Notes under the pieces: model-generated
The model's input: the letters and a program-made list of their open reading frames with translations, nothing else
The model's database searches: none
Told to the model about the DNA's origin: nothing
Position numbers and translations under genes: made by a program
In this document: positions 23,036 through 33,271 of the stretch, piece after piece
How positions within the stretch are numbered: the first letter of the stretch is position 1
Layout: each line of letters starts with the position of its first letter
NCBI GenBank assembly: GCA_900473415.1
Contig: UCLR01000052.1
Coordinates: 1 to 40,296 of the forward strand
Length of the DNA stretch: 40,296 nucleotides
Source: Hyphomicrobiales bacterium
Lineage (GTDB): Bacteria; Pseudomonadota; Alphaproteobacteria; Rhizobiales; Beijerinckiaceae
Direction of reading: 5' to 3'

Positions 23036-24265
23036 TTACGCCGGCTCGGGCAATTCGCGCAGCCGCGGGACGCTGGATGCGCTGATCACCAGGAGCTGGA
23101 TCAGGAAACCCGCTGCCGCGACGGCTAGGCAGGCCGGCGCGCCGTAATGGGCGGCGACGACTGCTCCGATGGCGGCGCCGATCGGTCGCGCGCCGAAGGT
23201 CGCCGTCATGATCAGTGCCGAGACGCGGCCCAACATGGCGTTTGGCGTCACCGCCTGGCGCAGCGTCATGGTCGTGATCGACCAGAGGATCGGGCCCGCT
23301 CCGAACAGGAAGAAGCTCAAACCCGCCAGAAGCACCGTCGGGAACCAGAGCGTCAGCACCATCACCAGGGAGGCCGTGAAACCGGTGAGCGGGCCGATCA
23401 CGATCATCGTTCCGAAGGAGAAGCGCCTGGCCAGTACGGGAGCGACCCAAGCGCCCGCGATCATGCCGGCGCCATAGATGCCGAGAGTGAGGCCGACGTC
23501 GGTCGGCGTCAGGCCAAGGTCATGGACCGCATAAGCGACATAGATCGCCTGCAGCACGAACCAGGCCGTGTTGAAGAACACCGCGGTGATCAGGATCGGC
23601 AGCAGCAGCTCGTGGCCGCCGATAAACTGCGCGCCTTCCTTCAGATCATGCAGCAGGTCGCGCCGGGGCCGCTCCTCTGCCCGCTCTTTCGGCAGTCCGG
23701 CCAGCAGCAGCACCGCCAGGATCGAGAGCGCCGTCGCCAGCGCATAGGCGGCGGGTGCGCCGGTCCAGCCGACGAGGGCGCCGCCGAGTGCCGGCCCTCC
23801 GGCATAGGCCGCGCTGCGGGCCAGCTCCAGCCAGCGATTGGCGGCGCCGAGCTGGGCGCGCGGCACGAGCGTGGGGACCAGCGCCGGCGCCGCGACGCTG
23901 TAGACCACCGTGCCGATGGCGCCGAGGAAGCCGAGGATGGCGAGGGAGACGAGGTCGAGCAGCCCGGCGCCGATGAGCAGCATGATCGCCATGAGCGACA
24001 GCGCACGCAGCGCCTCCGACCCGACCATCAGGCCGCGGCGGGAGGCGCGGTCGACGGCAAGCCCCGCAGGAATCGAGAGCAGCAGGAAGGGCAGCGTCTG
24101 CGCGGTCTGGAGCCAGCCGGTTTCGGCTGGGCCAGCCGCCAGCAGCAGGACGGCGGCGAGCGGCGCCGCGGCCAGCGCGATCTGCTCTGAAAACTGGGCC
24201 AGCAGATTCGACCAGCCGATGCGCTTGAAGGAGGCGGGCAGCGGGGCGGGGCGGGATGCAGGCAT
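23036..24265 (-). CDS. MFS transporter, probable exporter (EntS-like MFS_3 type)
   Basis: 409 residues with about 12 hydrophobic segments. SNLLAQFSEQIALAAAPLA, a LAVDRASRRGLMVGSEALRAL loop after helix 2 and a central linker LPKERAEERPRRDLLHDLKEG match the EntS/MFS_3 group of small-molecule and siderophore exporters. It starts at ATG 24265 after GAGAGGGCACC. No regulator or biosynthetic partner is adjacent, so the substrate is unknown. Confidence 0.85.
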   Translation of the reverse strand: MPASRPAPLPASFKRIGWSNLLAQFSEQIALAAAPLAAVLLLAAGPAETGWLQTAQTLPFLLLSIPAGLAVDRASRRGLMVGSEALRALSLMAIMLLIGAGLLDLVSLAILGFLGAIGTVVYSVAAPALVPTLVPRAQLGAANRWLELARSAAYAGGPALGGALVGWTGAPAAYALATALSILAVLLLAGLPKERAEERPRRDLLHDLKEGAQFIGGHELLLPILITAVFFNTAWFVLQAIYVAYAVHDLGLTPTDVGLTLGIYGAGMIAGAWVAPVLARRFSFGTMIVIGPLTGFTASLVMVLTLWFPTVLLAGLSFFLFGAGPILWSITTMTLRQAVTPNAMLGRVSALIMTATFGARPIGAAIGAVVAAHYGAPACLAVAAAGFLIQLLVISASSVPRLRELPEPA

Positions 24266-24574
24266 GGTGCCCTCTCGGATCGCGGGTTGAGGCGCTGATC
24301 AAGCGGCGGACGGCCTTCCTCTTCCACCCGTTTCCTGTCGTCGTGCGGGCCTCCCTCCCACCAGGGAGGCGGGAGGCGGAGACCCGAGGCGGCGCGCAAA
24401 TCCGGGGCATTGCGCCCCGGCAGTAACATCCTCGCAACCACGCTGACTCAGGCTCGTTTAACCTGAATATCCGTTCAGATTTGCCCGTTAACCACCTGCT
24501 TCCGGGGTGCGGTTCATGGTGTTCCCACAACAGGAATGGACCGGCGCAAAACATAGCCGGACAGAGGTCTGAAG
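24266..24574. other. 309-nt divergent intergenic region with two hairpins
   Basis: The gap lies between the divergent MFS and unknown-protein genes. It holds GCCTCCC…GGGAGGC (24349-24377) and a 7-bp CCGGGGC/GCCCCGG hairpin with ATTGC loop (24402-24420), neither with a T-tract, and a short CTGAA-N6-TTCAG dyad near 24463-24478. Both gene promoters must be here, but I could not identify convincing -35/-10 pairs. Confidence 0.4.
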
Positions 24575-25024
24575 ATGATGGATCATGAGCTTCGTGAATT
24601 CGTCGATCGCGTGATGGATCGTCGCGTGATCAGCGAGGAAGACGTCAAGATGCTTCAGCGTGACATCCTGGCCGATAAGGTCATGACACGCGACATCGTC
24701 GATCTGCTGATCGCGCTGGACCGTGCGGTGCCGCAAAGCTCGCAGGCCTATGCCGATTACCTCGTGGCGCTCACGGTCGACTTCGCCGTCTGGGAGAACC
24801 GCCCGACCGGCATGATCGACCGCGAGAAGGCGCACTGGCTGGTGACCACGCTCTCGGTCGGCGACGGACCGACCGAAACCGCCCAGCGCATCGCCTCCGA
24901 AATCGTCCGCGAGGCCGAGCATTGCGACGAGGCTCTGCTCGTCTTCGCCTTCGGCAAGGGAACGGGCAAGGACCTCATGGGCCCGGCTCCGGGCAGCGCC
25001 CAGCGCCTCCTGCTGGCGAACTGA
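24575..25024 (+). CDS. Conserved-looking cytoplasmic protein, unknown function
   Basis: 149 residues, no signal peptide or membrane segment, predicted mostly helical and acidic. It opens MMDHELREFVDRVMDRRVIS and contains TRDIVDLLIALDRAVPQSSQ and YADYLVALTVDFAVWENRPTG. I do not recognise a domain. Codon use is like the neighbours. AGAGGTCTGAAG precedes the start (24575 or the adjacent 24578). It sits 142 nt upstream of the carboxylase gene in the same direction, so co-expression is possible. Confidence 0.75.
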   Translation: MMDHELREFVDRVMDRRVISEEDVKMLQRDILADKVMTRDIVDLLIALDRAVPQSSQAYADYLVALTVDFAVWENRPTGMIDREKAHWLVTTLSVGDGPTETAQRIASEIVREAEHCDEALLVFAFGKGTGKDLMGPAPGSAQRLLLAN

Positions 25025-25122
25025 TCCGGCCAGGCCGATCGGCATCGGCGAGGCCGCGCACAACGGTCTTGCGCCAAGAAGACTTTCGCAGCGGTGGACG
25101 GCGGTTGCGGCGTCCCATACAC

Positions 25123-25154
25123 CCCGGCTATTGCATTCAAGTCCGATAGCCGGG
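25123..25154 (+). promoter_or_regulatory. Hairpin over the pccA ribosome-binding region
   Basis: A perfect 9-bp stem CCCGGCTAT/ATAGCCGGG with a 14-nt loop ends 12 nt before the pccA ATG and takes in the GGGAG that would serve as ribosome-binding site. An outer GTGGAC (25094-25099) can pair with GTCCAC (25159-25164) around it. This could hold translation in check; inference only. Confidence 0.45.
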
Positions 25155-25166
25155 AGTGGTCCACGC

Positions 25167-27167
<2,001 letters not shown>

Positions 27168-27187
27168 GCGCGGACAGGGGGCGGACC

Positions 27188-27808
27188 ATGCTGAAGATCT
27201 GGGGGCGGCTGAGCTCCATCAATGTCCAGAAGGTCGTCTGGGCCGCTGGTGAGGTCGGGCAGGCTTTCGAGCGCATCGACGTCGGCGGGCCCTTCGGTGG
27301 GCTCGACACGCCCGAATTCCGCGCGATGAACCCAAACGGGCAGATTCCGGTGCTGGAGGAGGGGGACTTCCGCCTCTGGGAGTCGAACAGCATCGTGCGC
27401 TACCTCGCGGCGCGCCATGGCACCGCGTCGATCTGGGAAGCGGATGTGGCGCGGCGGGCCGAGGCCGAGCGCTGGATGGACTGGATGCTGTCCGAGCTGC
27501 AGCCTGCGCTGGCGCCGGTGCTCTGGGGCGTGGTGCGCAAAGTGCCGGGCTATACCGAGCCCAAGGTCATCGCTGAGGGCATGAAACGGGCCGAGACGCT
27601 GATGGCGATCCTCGAGGCGCAACTGGCGGACAGGCCGTTCCTGGCGGGCGAGCGCTTCGGCGTCGCGGACATCGCGGTCGGCTGTGGTGCGCATCGCTGG
27701 TTCAACATGCCGGTCGAGCGGGCCGAGCGTCCGGCGGTACGGCGCTGGTATGAGGCGCTCTTCGCGCGGCCGGCGGCCGAGGCGGCGCTGCCGTTGCCGA
27801 TCGCGTGA
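27188..27808 (+). CDS. Glutathione S-transferase family protein
   Basis: 206 residues. An N-terminal thioredoxin-like domain (MLKIWGRLSSINVQKVVW, then MNPNGQIPVLEEGDFRLWESNSIVRYLA with the cis-proline and the glutathione-binding ESNSI) leads to a helical C-terminal domain with RPFLAGERFGVADIAVG. These enzymes conjugate or reduce small electrophiles. The active-site residue is probably Ser9 or Ser10, not Cys. It starts 20 nt after pccA and is likely in the same transcript. Confidence 0.9.
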   Translation: MLKIWGRLSSINVQKVVWAAGEVGQAFERIDVGGPFGGLDTPEFRAMNPNGQIPVLEEGDFRLWESNSIVRYLAARHGTASIWEADVARRAEAERWMDWMLSELQPALAPVLWGVVRKVPGYTEPKVIAEGMKRAETLMAILEAQLADRPFLAGERFGVADIAVGCGAHRWFNMPVERAERPAVRRWYEALFARPAAEAALPLPIA

Positions 27809-27858
27809 AGACCATCCGAGGCGCTTGATCCGCCCGCGGGCGCTGGCATGATGCCGGC

Positions 27859-28371
27859 ATGAAGGCTGTCGCCGCCACTCTGCTCCTGTTCTGCCTTGGC
27901 TCCGCTGCGCCCGTTGTAGCGCAGGGCTTGCCGAGTGCCGCCTTGCGGGGTGACCTGGCGGCGCTGGCGACCTGCCTGCGTGAGAATGACCGTTCGCCCT
28001 CGGCCTGCGTCGGCATGGTGGCCGTGGCCTGCGTGCGCGCTGCCAGCAACGACCAGCGCGGGGCCGAGGCGAGCTGCGCAAGACGGGAGGAGGCGGCCTG
28101 GCGCGAGCGCCTGACGCTTGCCCTCCAGGTGACGGCTCGTTCCCTCGATGCCGGCCAGCGCAGCCGGCTCGGAGCCGTGCAACTCGCCTGGGAGAGCTAC
28201 ATCGCCCAGAAATGCGCCCTCTACGGCGCGGCTCAACGCGAGGGCTTGCAGGCCGGAAGGCAGGCGGGCTGCGAGCTGCGGGAGGTCGCCGGCCGGGCGA
28301 TCGAGGTCGCGAAGGCCCTGCCGCAGCCCGAGCGCCGCCGCCCGCAATCCCCGCCGCAGATCATCCGCTGA
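27859..28371 (+). CDS. Secreted LprI/DUF1311-like protein
   Basis: 170 residues. Signal peptide MKAVAATLLLFCLGSAAPVVAQG, then a mature helical domain with six cysteines. The pattern RLGAVQLAWESYIAQKCALYG followed by GCELREVAGRAIEVAKAL resembles the DUF1311/LprI fold (…aQraWl.yRd.C…Cl…R…L). LprI of Mycobacterium is a lysozyme inhibitor, but that role is not implied for all members. A Pro/Arg-rich tail ends the protein. The match is partial. Confidence 0.65.
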   Translation: MKAVAATLLLFCLGSAAPVVAQGLPSAALRGDLAALATCLRENDRSPSACVGMVAVACVRAASNDQRGAEASCARREEAAWRERLTLALQVTARSLDAGQRSRLGAVQLAWESYIAQKCALYGAAQREGLQAGRQAGCELREVAGRAIEVAKALPQPERRRPQSPPQIIR

Positions 28372-28479
28372 GCCCGGTCGCGGGACAGGCCGCCAAGGCT
28401 CTGGAGCCCTCTCCCATCCTGCGGCTATATCGAACTCCCTTCCTCCCGGCAGACCGCCTCCTCCGATCGCGAGCCAACG

Positions 28480-29268
28480 ATGTTCTTCGTCCTCTCCAAG
28501 CTCGTCTGGCTGGTGTTCTCGCCGGTCAATTTCGCCATTCTCGCCGCGCTGCTCGCGGCCGTGCTGGCCTTCACGCGCTTCGCCCGGCCGGCTCGCTGGC
28601 TCGGGCTCCTTTCCCTCGTCGCGCTGGTGTTGATGGCCTTCAGCCCGCTGCCGCGCGCCGTGATCCGGCCGCTGGAGGACCGCTTTCCGCAACAGGACGC
28701 CGCCAAGGGCCCAGTGGCCGGCATCATCATCCTCGGCGGGGCGGTTGGAATGAACCGTGGTGACGTGGTCCTCAATTCCTCGGCCACGCGTATGACCAAG
28801 GCCGTCGAGCTGGCGCGGCTCCACCCGCAGGCCAAGGTGGTCTTCACCGGTGGCTCCGCCAATCTGGTCTCGCAAGCCGAGACGACCGAGGCCGATGGCG
28901 CCAAGCTGCTGCTCGAGGGGGTCGGGCTCGCCCCCGCGCGGCTGGTCCTGGAGGACCAATCCCGCAACACGCGCGAGAACGCGACCTTCACCCGCCGCCT
29001 CGTCGATCCCAAGCCCGGCGAGCGCTGGCTCCTGGTGACCTCGGCCTGGCATATGCCGCGCGCCATGGGCGTGTTCCGAAAGGCGGGCTTCGCCGTCGAG
29101 GCCTTCCCGGTCGACTATTGGTCCAAGGGGCGGCCGAGCGACTTCACCCGCCCTTATAGCCGTGTCCACCGCGCGCTCGAGACGGCCGATAACGGCTTCA
29201 AGGAATGGGTCGGCCTCCTGGCCTATTGGCTCGCGGGCTATACCGACGCGCTGCTTCCGGGGCCGTGA
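28480..29268 (+). CDS. YdcF/ElyC-family (DUF218) membrane protein
   Basis: 262 residues. Two hydrophobic helices (about 5-30 and 38-58) precede a DUF218 domain with IIILGGAVGMNR, KVVFTGGSANL, EDQSRNTRENA and LLVTSAWHMPRAMGVF, all family hallmarks. ElyC and SanA relatives affect envelope integrity and peptidoglycan precursor (undecaprenyl carrier) metabolism in E. coli. Its stop lies one base from the stop of the convergent DUF3253 gene. Confidence 0.88.
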   Translation: MFFVLSKLVWLVFSPVNFAILAALLAAVLAFTRFARPARWLGLLSLVALVLMAFSPLPRAVIRPLEDRFPQQDAAKGPVAGIIILGGAVGMNRGDVVLNSSATRMTKAVELARLHPQAKVVFTGGSANLVSQAETTEADGAKLLLEGVGLAPARLVLEDQSRNTRENATFTRRLVDPKPGERWLLVTSAWHMPRAMGVFRKAGFAVEAFPVDYWSKGRPSDFTRPYSRVHRALETADNGFKEWVGLLAYWLAGYTDALLPGP

Positions 29269-29269
29269 T

Positions 29270-29548
29270 TCAGGCGCCCGGACCGGTGATCCGGTAGACG
29301 CCGCGGAAATCGTCCGGATCGACCGGGCGGCCCTTGCGGGTGATGAGGAGCCTGCCCTCCTTCATCAGCTTCACCGCGGCGCGGCGCACCGGTTGCATCA
29401 ACGGGCCCCAGTCGTCGGGATGGTCGCTGCCCAGCGCGCGGGCGACATCCATCGGCGAGATGGTACGGCCGGGCTCCTGCCGCGCCAGCAACTCGAGGAT
29501 CACCTGCTCGATGGTCTCCGGCGCGTGGCCTTTGGGTTCTTGGCTCAT
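29270..29548 (-). CDS. DUF3253 family protein
   Basis: 92 residues. TIEQVILELLARQEPGRTISPMDVARAL (in blocks), DWGPLMQPVRRAAVKLMKEGRL and ITRKGRPVDPDDFRGVYRI match DUF3253, a small winged-helix-like domain of unknown function. The start overlaps the upstream DUF599 stop by 4 bases and lacks its own clear ribosome-binding site, which suggests coupled translation. Confidence 0.85.
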   Translation of the reverse strand: MSQEPKGHAPETIEQVILELLARQEPGRTISPMDVARALGSDHPDDWGPLMQPVRRAAVKLMKEGRLLITRKGRPVDPDDFRGVYRITGPGA

Positions 29549-30237
29549 GGCTTGTCAAGGTAGCGGAAGACGCGGGCGGCGTCGGAGCCGAATTGGCGCT
29601 GATACATCGCAACCAGCACGGCGCCGGTGAAGCCGACGAAGGTGACCGGCCCGAGAAACCAGCCGAGATAGGCGAGCGCGAAGAAGAAGGCGCGCTGGCC
29701 GCGGTTGAAATGACGCCCCGCGGCGATGTTCATCTCGACCGTCTCATGCATGGCATGGGCGACCGCCGTCTTGTCCTCGCTGCGCGGCGCCGGCAGGGCG
29801 CCCAGCAGGATGACGCAATAATTGAACAGCCGGTAGCTCCAGGCGAATTTGAAGAAGGCGTAGCCGAAGATGGTGGCGAGCCCGATCACCTTCATCTCCC
29901 AGACCGAGCGCTGCGTCACCGGCACGAAGGGCAGGTCGGAGAAGATCGCGACGACGCGCTCGGTCGATTGCAGCAAAGCGAGCGTACCGCCGATGGCGAT
30001 CAGCGAGGTCGAGGCGAAGAAGGCCGTGCCGTTCTGCAGCCCGTTCATCACCTGGGTGTCGACGATGCGGTTGTCACGCTCCATCGCCTCCTTGATCCAG
30101 CGGGCGCGGCGCAAATTCATCCGCATGTTCAGCGTCCGGCCCGCATGCGGGCCGAGCTCGACGGCGTAGTGATAGCCGATCCAGGCGAGGGAGAAGAAGG
30201 CGAAGGCGGCGAGGTCGAGATTGCTGAATCCGAGCAT
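29545..30237 (-). CDS. DUF599 family membrane protein
   Basis: 230 residues from ATG 30237; an in-frame start 81 nt upstream adds an Arg/Pro-rich stretch without family features. Four or so transmembrane helices; LDLAAFAFFSLAWIGYHYAVE opens the protein and NRIVDTQVMNGLQNGTAFFASTSLIAIGG is the core DUF599 motif. Function is unknown. It precedes and overlaps the DUF3253 gene. Confidence 0.88.
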   Translation of the reverse strand: MLGFSNLDLAAFAFFSLAWIGYHYAVELGPHAGRTLNMRMNLRRARWIKEAMERDNRIVDTQVMNGLQNGTAFFASTSLIAIGGTLALLQSTERVVAIFSDLPFVPVTQRSVWEMKVIGLATIFGYAFFKFAWSYRLFNYCVILLGALPAPRSEDKTAVAHAMHETVEMNIAAGRHFNRGQRAFFFALAYLGWFLGPVTFVGFTGAVLVAMYQRQFGSDAARVFRYLDKP

Positions 30238-30398
30238 GCCATCGCTCTGCCATTTCGCCCGTGGTCGAGGCAAGCAGCTTGCGACGGGCCGGGGCCATCG
30301 GGCAAGGCGCGATCCCATTGACGCTGCGCGGGCGAGCCGCCACGGTGCGGCCGGATTCGAAAGGGGCGAGCGAAAGCCCGTCGCGAAGGGCTCAACGC

Positions 30399-30572
30399 GT
30401 GTCCCATATCGTCATCGTGCTGCTGGTTGTGGCCTTCATCTTCCGCAAGCCGCTCGGCCGGCTGCTGCGCCATCAATTCCCCAACCGAGGCAAGCGCCAG
30501 CAGGTCCTGGCGACCATCATCGCGGCCTTCCTGCTGGTGATCGCGGTCAGGCTCGTCGCGCTGTTCTGGTAG
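30399..30572 (+). CDS. 57-residue two-helix membrane protein, unknown
   Basis: From GTG 30399 (after GAAGGGCTCAACGC), SHIVIVLLVVAFIFRKPLG forms one hydrophobic helix, a basic loop RHQFPNRGKRQQ follows, and ATIIAAFLLVIAVRLVALFW forms a second. Sequence upstream in the same frame is low-quality, so the short form is preferred. Too short for homology-based judgement; the two-helix hairpin and ribosome-binding site support it as real. Confidence 0.5.
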   Translation: MSHIVIVLLVVAFIFRKPLGRLLRHQFPNRGKRQQVLATIIAAFLLVIAVRLVALFW

Positions 30573-30691
30573 CCGTTCTGAAATGGGATATTGCGCCCCC
30601 GCGAGGCGGGTGCAGGGAAGCGCGGCTTGCCTCCTGCTTATAGTTCAGGCATTTTATCGTCCTGGCTCCAACTCAAGAAAGGGAGGGCTGA

Positions 30692-30742
30692 ATGGTAATC
30701 GTCATCACCGCTGTTCCTCCCATGCGACCACCTAAACACTAG
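30692..30742 (+). CDS. 16-residue proline-rich leader peptide (upstream ORF)
   Basis: ATG 30692 to TAG 30742 encodes MVIVITAVPPMRPPKH behind a very strong ribosome-binding site (AAAGGGAGGGCTGA). Two Pro-Pro pairs at residues 9-10 and 13-14 use CCT, CCC, CCA and CCT, not the CCG preferred in the neighbouring genes. GGGAGG (30681-30686) can pair with the CCTCCC of codons 9-10 (30716-30721). The ORF lies 137 nt upstream of an ABC exporter gene that has no clear ribosome-binding site of its own. Role as a stalling or attenuation leader is inference. Confidence 0.55.
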   Translation: MVIVITAVPPMRPPKH

Positions 30743-30758
30743 GTCGGTTTCGCGCGAG

Positions 30759-30772
30759 GCCCGCCTGCGGGC
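30759..30772 (+). promoter_or_regulatory. Attenuator-like hairpin downstream of the leader peptide
   Basis: GCCCG/CGGGC with a CCTG loop, extendable by GAG…CTC on the flanks, begins 16 nt after the leader-peptide stop. TCCTGAGCTTTTCTC follows, which is weakly T-rich. Position between leader peptide and exporter fits an attenuator. Confidence 0.4.
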
Positions 30773-30851
30773 GGTCTCCTGAGCTTTTCTCAAACCCGTT
30801 TCTTTCATTGCCGGAGCCGGCGCGCGTCGTCGTCTCCGCCTGATCCGGAGT

Positions 30852-30870
30852 CGGCGCCGTCCCGGCGCCG
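30852..30870 (+). promoter_or_regulatory. Perfect hairpin just upstream of the ABC exporter start
   Basis: CGGCGCCG, loop TCC, CGGCGCCG: an 8-bp perfect stem ending 9 nt before the ATG at 30880. The spacer AATGACGCT has no Shine-Dalgarno sequence, so the stem occupies the place where one is expected. Confidence 0.5.
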
Positions 30871-30879
30871 AATGACGCT

Positions 30880-32673
30880 ATGTCTTTCGATACTCAGAAG
30901 GTGCGGCGGGAGCCGTTCCGGGCCGTTCTCGGCTTCACTTTCCGTCATTGGGCGCGACAGCCCGGGCAGGTCGCCTGGGTTGCCGGTGTCACCATCATCG
31001 GCACGCTCGCCGAGCTGTTCACGCCGCTCTATGCCGGTCGCCTCGTCGATGCGGTGGCGAGCGGCCGTGACGGCACCCAGGCCGCACTGTGGGCGCTTGC
31101 TGCGATGATGGTGCTCGCCGTCATCACCGTGTTCGGCCGGCATTTCGCCTATATCGGCATCACCACCATGACGCTGCGCACGATGCGGGACGTGGCCCAG
31201 GAGGCCTTCGCGCGCCTGCAGCGCTTCTCGACCGACTGGCACGCCAACAACTTCGCCGGCTCGACGGTGCGCAAGATCACGCGCGGCATGTGGGCGCTCG
31301 ACCTGCTCAGCGACACGATCCTGATCGCGCTGCTGCCTTCGCTCGTCATCCTGTTCGGCATGACGGCGCTGTTGGCCTGGCACTGGCCGGTGATGGGGCT
31401 TGTCGTGGCGCTCGGGGCGCTGGCCTATATCGGGCTGACGCTTGCATTGTCGCTGCGCTTCGTGGCGCCGGCGTCGCGGCTGGGCAATGCCTGGGACACG
31501 CGTCTCGGCGGCGCGCTGGCCGACGCCATCACCTGTAACCCGGTCGTGAAGGCCTATGGGGCGGAGAGGCGCGAGGATCTGCGCCTCGCGGCGGTGATCG
31601 TGAAATGGAGCCGCCGGACCGAGCGCGCCTGGGTGCGCGGCACCTGGTCGGGCACCGGCCAGCTCATGGTGCTGCTGCTCCTGCGGGCCGCGGTGATCGG
31701 CCTCGTCATCTGGCTCTGGCTGAACGGACAGGCGAGCGCGGGCGACGTCGCCTTCGTGCTGACGGCCTATACGGTGGTGCATGGCTATCTGCGCGATGTC
31801 GGCCAGCACGTCCACAACCTGCAGCGCTCGGTCAACGACATGGAGGAGCTCGTCTGGATGCACGACCTTCCCTATGGCGTGCCGGACCGGAAGGGCGCGG
31901 TTGAGATGGCGGTGACGGCGGGCGAGATCGCTTTCGAGGACGTGACCTTCCACTATGGCGGCCATCACGACCCGCTCTACCGCGATTTCTCGCTGACCAT
32001 CCGTGGCGGCGAGAAGGTCGGCCTCGTCGGCCGCTCGGGTTCCGGCAAGACGACCTTCGTCAAGCTGGTGCAGCGGCTCTACGACGTCACCGCGGGCCGA
32101 ATCGCGATCGACGGGCAGGACATTGCCGACGTCACCCAGGACAGCCTGCGGCGGCAGATCGCGATCGTGCAGCAGGAGCCGGTGCTGTTTCACCGCTCTC
32201 TTGCCGAGAACATCGCCTATGGCCGGCCGGGCGCCAGCCAAGCGCAGATCGAGCAGGCGGCGGAGCTCGCCAATGCGCATGACTTCATCATGCGCCTGCC
32301 CAAGGGCTATGCCACGCTCGTCGGCGAGCGCGGCATCAAGCTCTCGGGCGGCGAGCGCCAGCGTGTCGCGCTGGCCCGCGCCTTCCTGGCCGATGCGCCG
32401 ATCCTGATCCTGGACGAGGCGACCTCGAGCCTCGATTCGGAGTCGGAGGCGCTGATCCAGCAGGCGATCGAACGCCTGATGGAGGGCCGCACCACGATCG
32501 TGATCGCCCACCGTCTCTCGACGGTCAGGGCCATGGACCACATCCTGGTCTTCGATCGCGGCCGGGTGGTGGAGGAGGGGCCGCACGAGGCGCTGCTCGC
32601 CCGCGAGGACGGCGCCTATCGCGCGCTGTTCGAGAAGCAGGTCAGCGAGCTCGCGAAGGGACTGGCGGCGTAA
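30880..32673 (+). CDS. ABC exporter, fused membrane and ATPase domains
   Basis: 597 residues. Six hydrophobic helices (about 30-300) form the transmembrane domain; the ATPase domain has Walker A GRSGSGKTT (384-392), Q-loop Gln431/432, signature LSGGERQR (488-495), Walker B ILILDE (508-513) and switch His544. This half-transporter works as a homodimer or pairs with another subunit. It resembles MsbA/multidrug-type lipid or drug exporters; substrate unknown. It is transcribed alone, behind a structured leader with a small ORF, and ends at an intrinsic terminator. Confidence 0.93.
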   Translation: MSFDTQKVRREPFRAVLGFTFRHWARQPGQVAWVAGVTIIGTLAELFTPLYAGRLVDAVASGRDGTQAALWALAAMMVLAVITVFGRHFAYIGITTMTLRTMRDVAQEAFARLQRFSTDWHANNFAGSTVRKITRGMWALDLLSDTILIALLPSLVILFGMTALLAWHWPVMGLVVALGALAYIGLTLALSLRFVAPASRLGNAWDTRLGGALADAITCNPVVKAYGAERREDLRLAAVIVKWSRRTERAWVRGTWSGTGQLMVLLLLRAAVIGLVIWLWLNGQASAGDVAFVLTAYTVVHGYLRDVGQHVHNLQRSVNDMEELVWMHDLPYGVPDRKGAVEMAVTAGEIAFEDVTFHYGGHHDPLYRDFSLTIRGGEKVGLVGRSGSGKTTFVKLVQRLYDVTAGRIAIDGQDIADVTQDSLRRQIAIVQQEPVLFHRSLAENIAYGRPGASQAQIEQAAELANAHDFIMRLPKGYATLVGERGIKLSGGERQRVALARAFLADAPILILDEATSSLDSESEALIQQAIERLMEGRTTIVIAHRLSTVRAMDHILVFDRGRVVEEGPHEALLAREDGAYRALFEKQVSELAKGLAA

Positions 32674-32701
32674 GCCGCCGCTGCTTTGCTCCAATAATGA
32701 G

Positions 32702-32724
32702 AGGGCCGCGCGAGCGGCCCTTTT
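32702..32724 (+). terminator. Intrinsic terminator of the ABC exporter gene
   Basis: A perfect 8-bp stem AGGGCCGC/GCGGCCCT with GCGA tetraloop runs directly into TTTTCGCTT, 28 nt after the exporter stop. The - strand gene ending at 32739 may share it from the other side. Confidence 0.85.
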
Positions 32725-32738
32725 CGCTTGGGGTGAAT

Positions 32739-33257
32739 CTACTTCGGCGCCAGCGCCCGCGGCCTGACACCCTTCACCGGACCGGGCGGCAGCGGTTCGC
32801 TCGCATCCTGATTCAACGGCTTCAGATCCAGATTCGGCTTGTTCAGAAACCGATTCAAGCCGGCTACATAAGTCTCCGGCAGATCGAAATGTTTCGCCCC
32901 GGCGATGACCGTTTCCATGTAACCCGGCTTCGGCCGTCCCGGCTCGGCCGAGCGGCCGATATAGATCAGCGCCCTTTTCGCGCCGCCGGGCACGATCACC
33001 GGCTGGTTGATCTTCACATAGAGACCGCTGGCGAGGGCCTCGAACTTGTCGAGGGTGCGGATGTCGCTGAGCGAGCAGTCCCAGAGCACTCCATGGACAT
33101 CCTCGCGCGGGTCGCGGATCGCCGAGGCGTAGCCGTCGCGTGTGATGATGAAGCGATGGCGGGGAAAGCGGGCCGGGCCGAGCGCGCGGGAATGCGGGCA
33201 GCGCTCGGCCATGCCGGCCGGGTCCATGTTGAGGCCATAGGCGAAGTAGAGGGGCAT
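32739..33257 (-). CDS. Gamma-glutamylcyclotransferase-like protein
   Basis: 172 residues from ATG 33257; a GTG at 33275 overlapping the ivd stop (GTGA) would add six and is also plausible. LYFAYGLNMD is the substrate-binding YGxN motif and LDKFEAL carries the expected catalytic glutamate (Glu73). GVLWDCSL and ALIYIG are other fold landmarks. The family releases 5-oxoproline from gamma-glutamyl compounds; the substrate here is unproven. It is coupled to ivd upstream. Confidence 0.85.
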   Translation of the reverse strand: MPLYFAYGLNMDPAGMAERCPHSRALGPARFPRHRFIITRDGYASAIRDPREDVHGVLWDCSLSDIRTLDKFEALASGLYVKINQPVIVPGGAKRALIYIGRSAEPGRPKPGYMETVIAGAKHFDLPETYVAGLNRFLNKPNLDLKPLNQDASEPLPPGPVKGVRPRALAPK

Positions 33258-33271
33258 GAGGCCCTCTACCT

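Noticed and set aside
23147..24190. Long + strand open frame opposite the MFS gene.
   Set aside because: Product is a Gln/Asp/Arg-rich mirror of the transporter with no family features; the - strand frame has 12 helices and family motifs.
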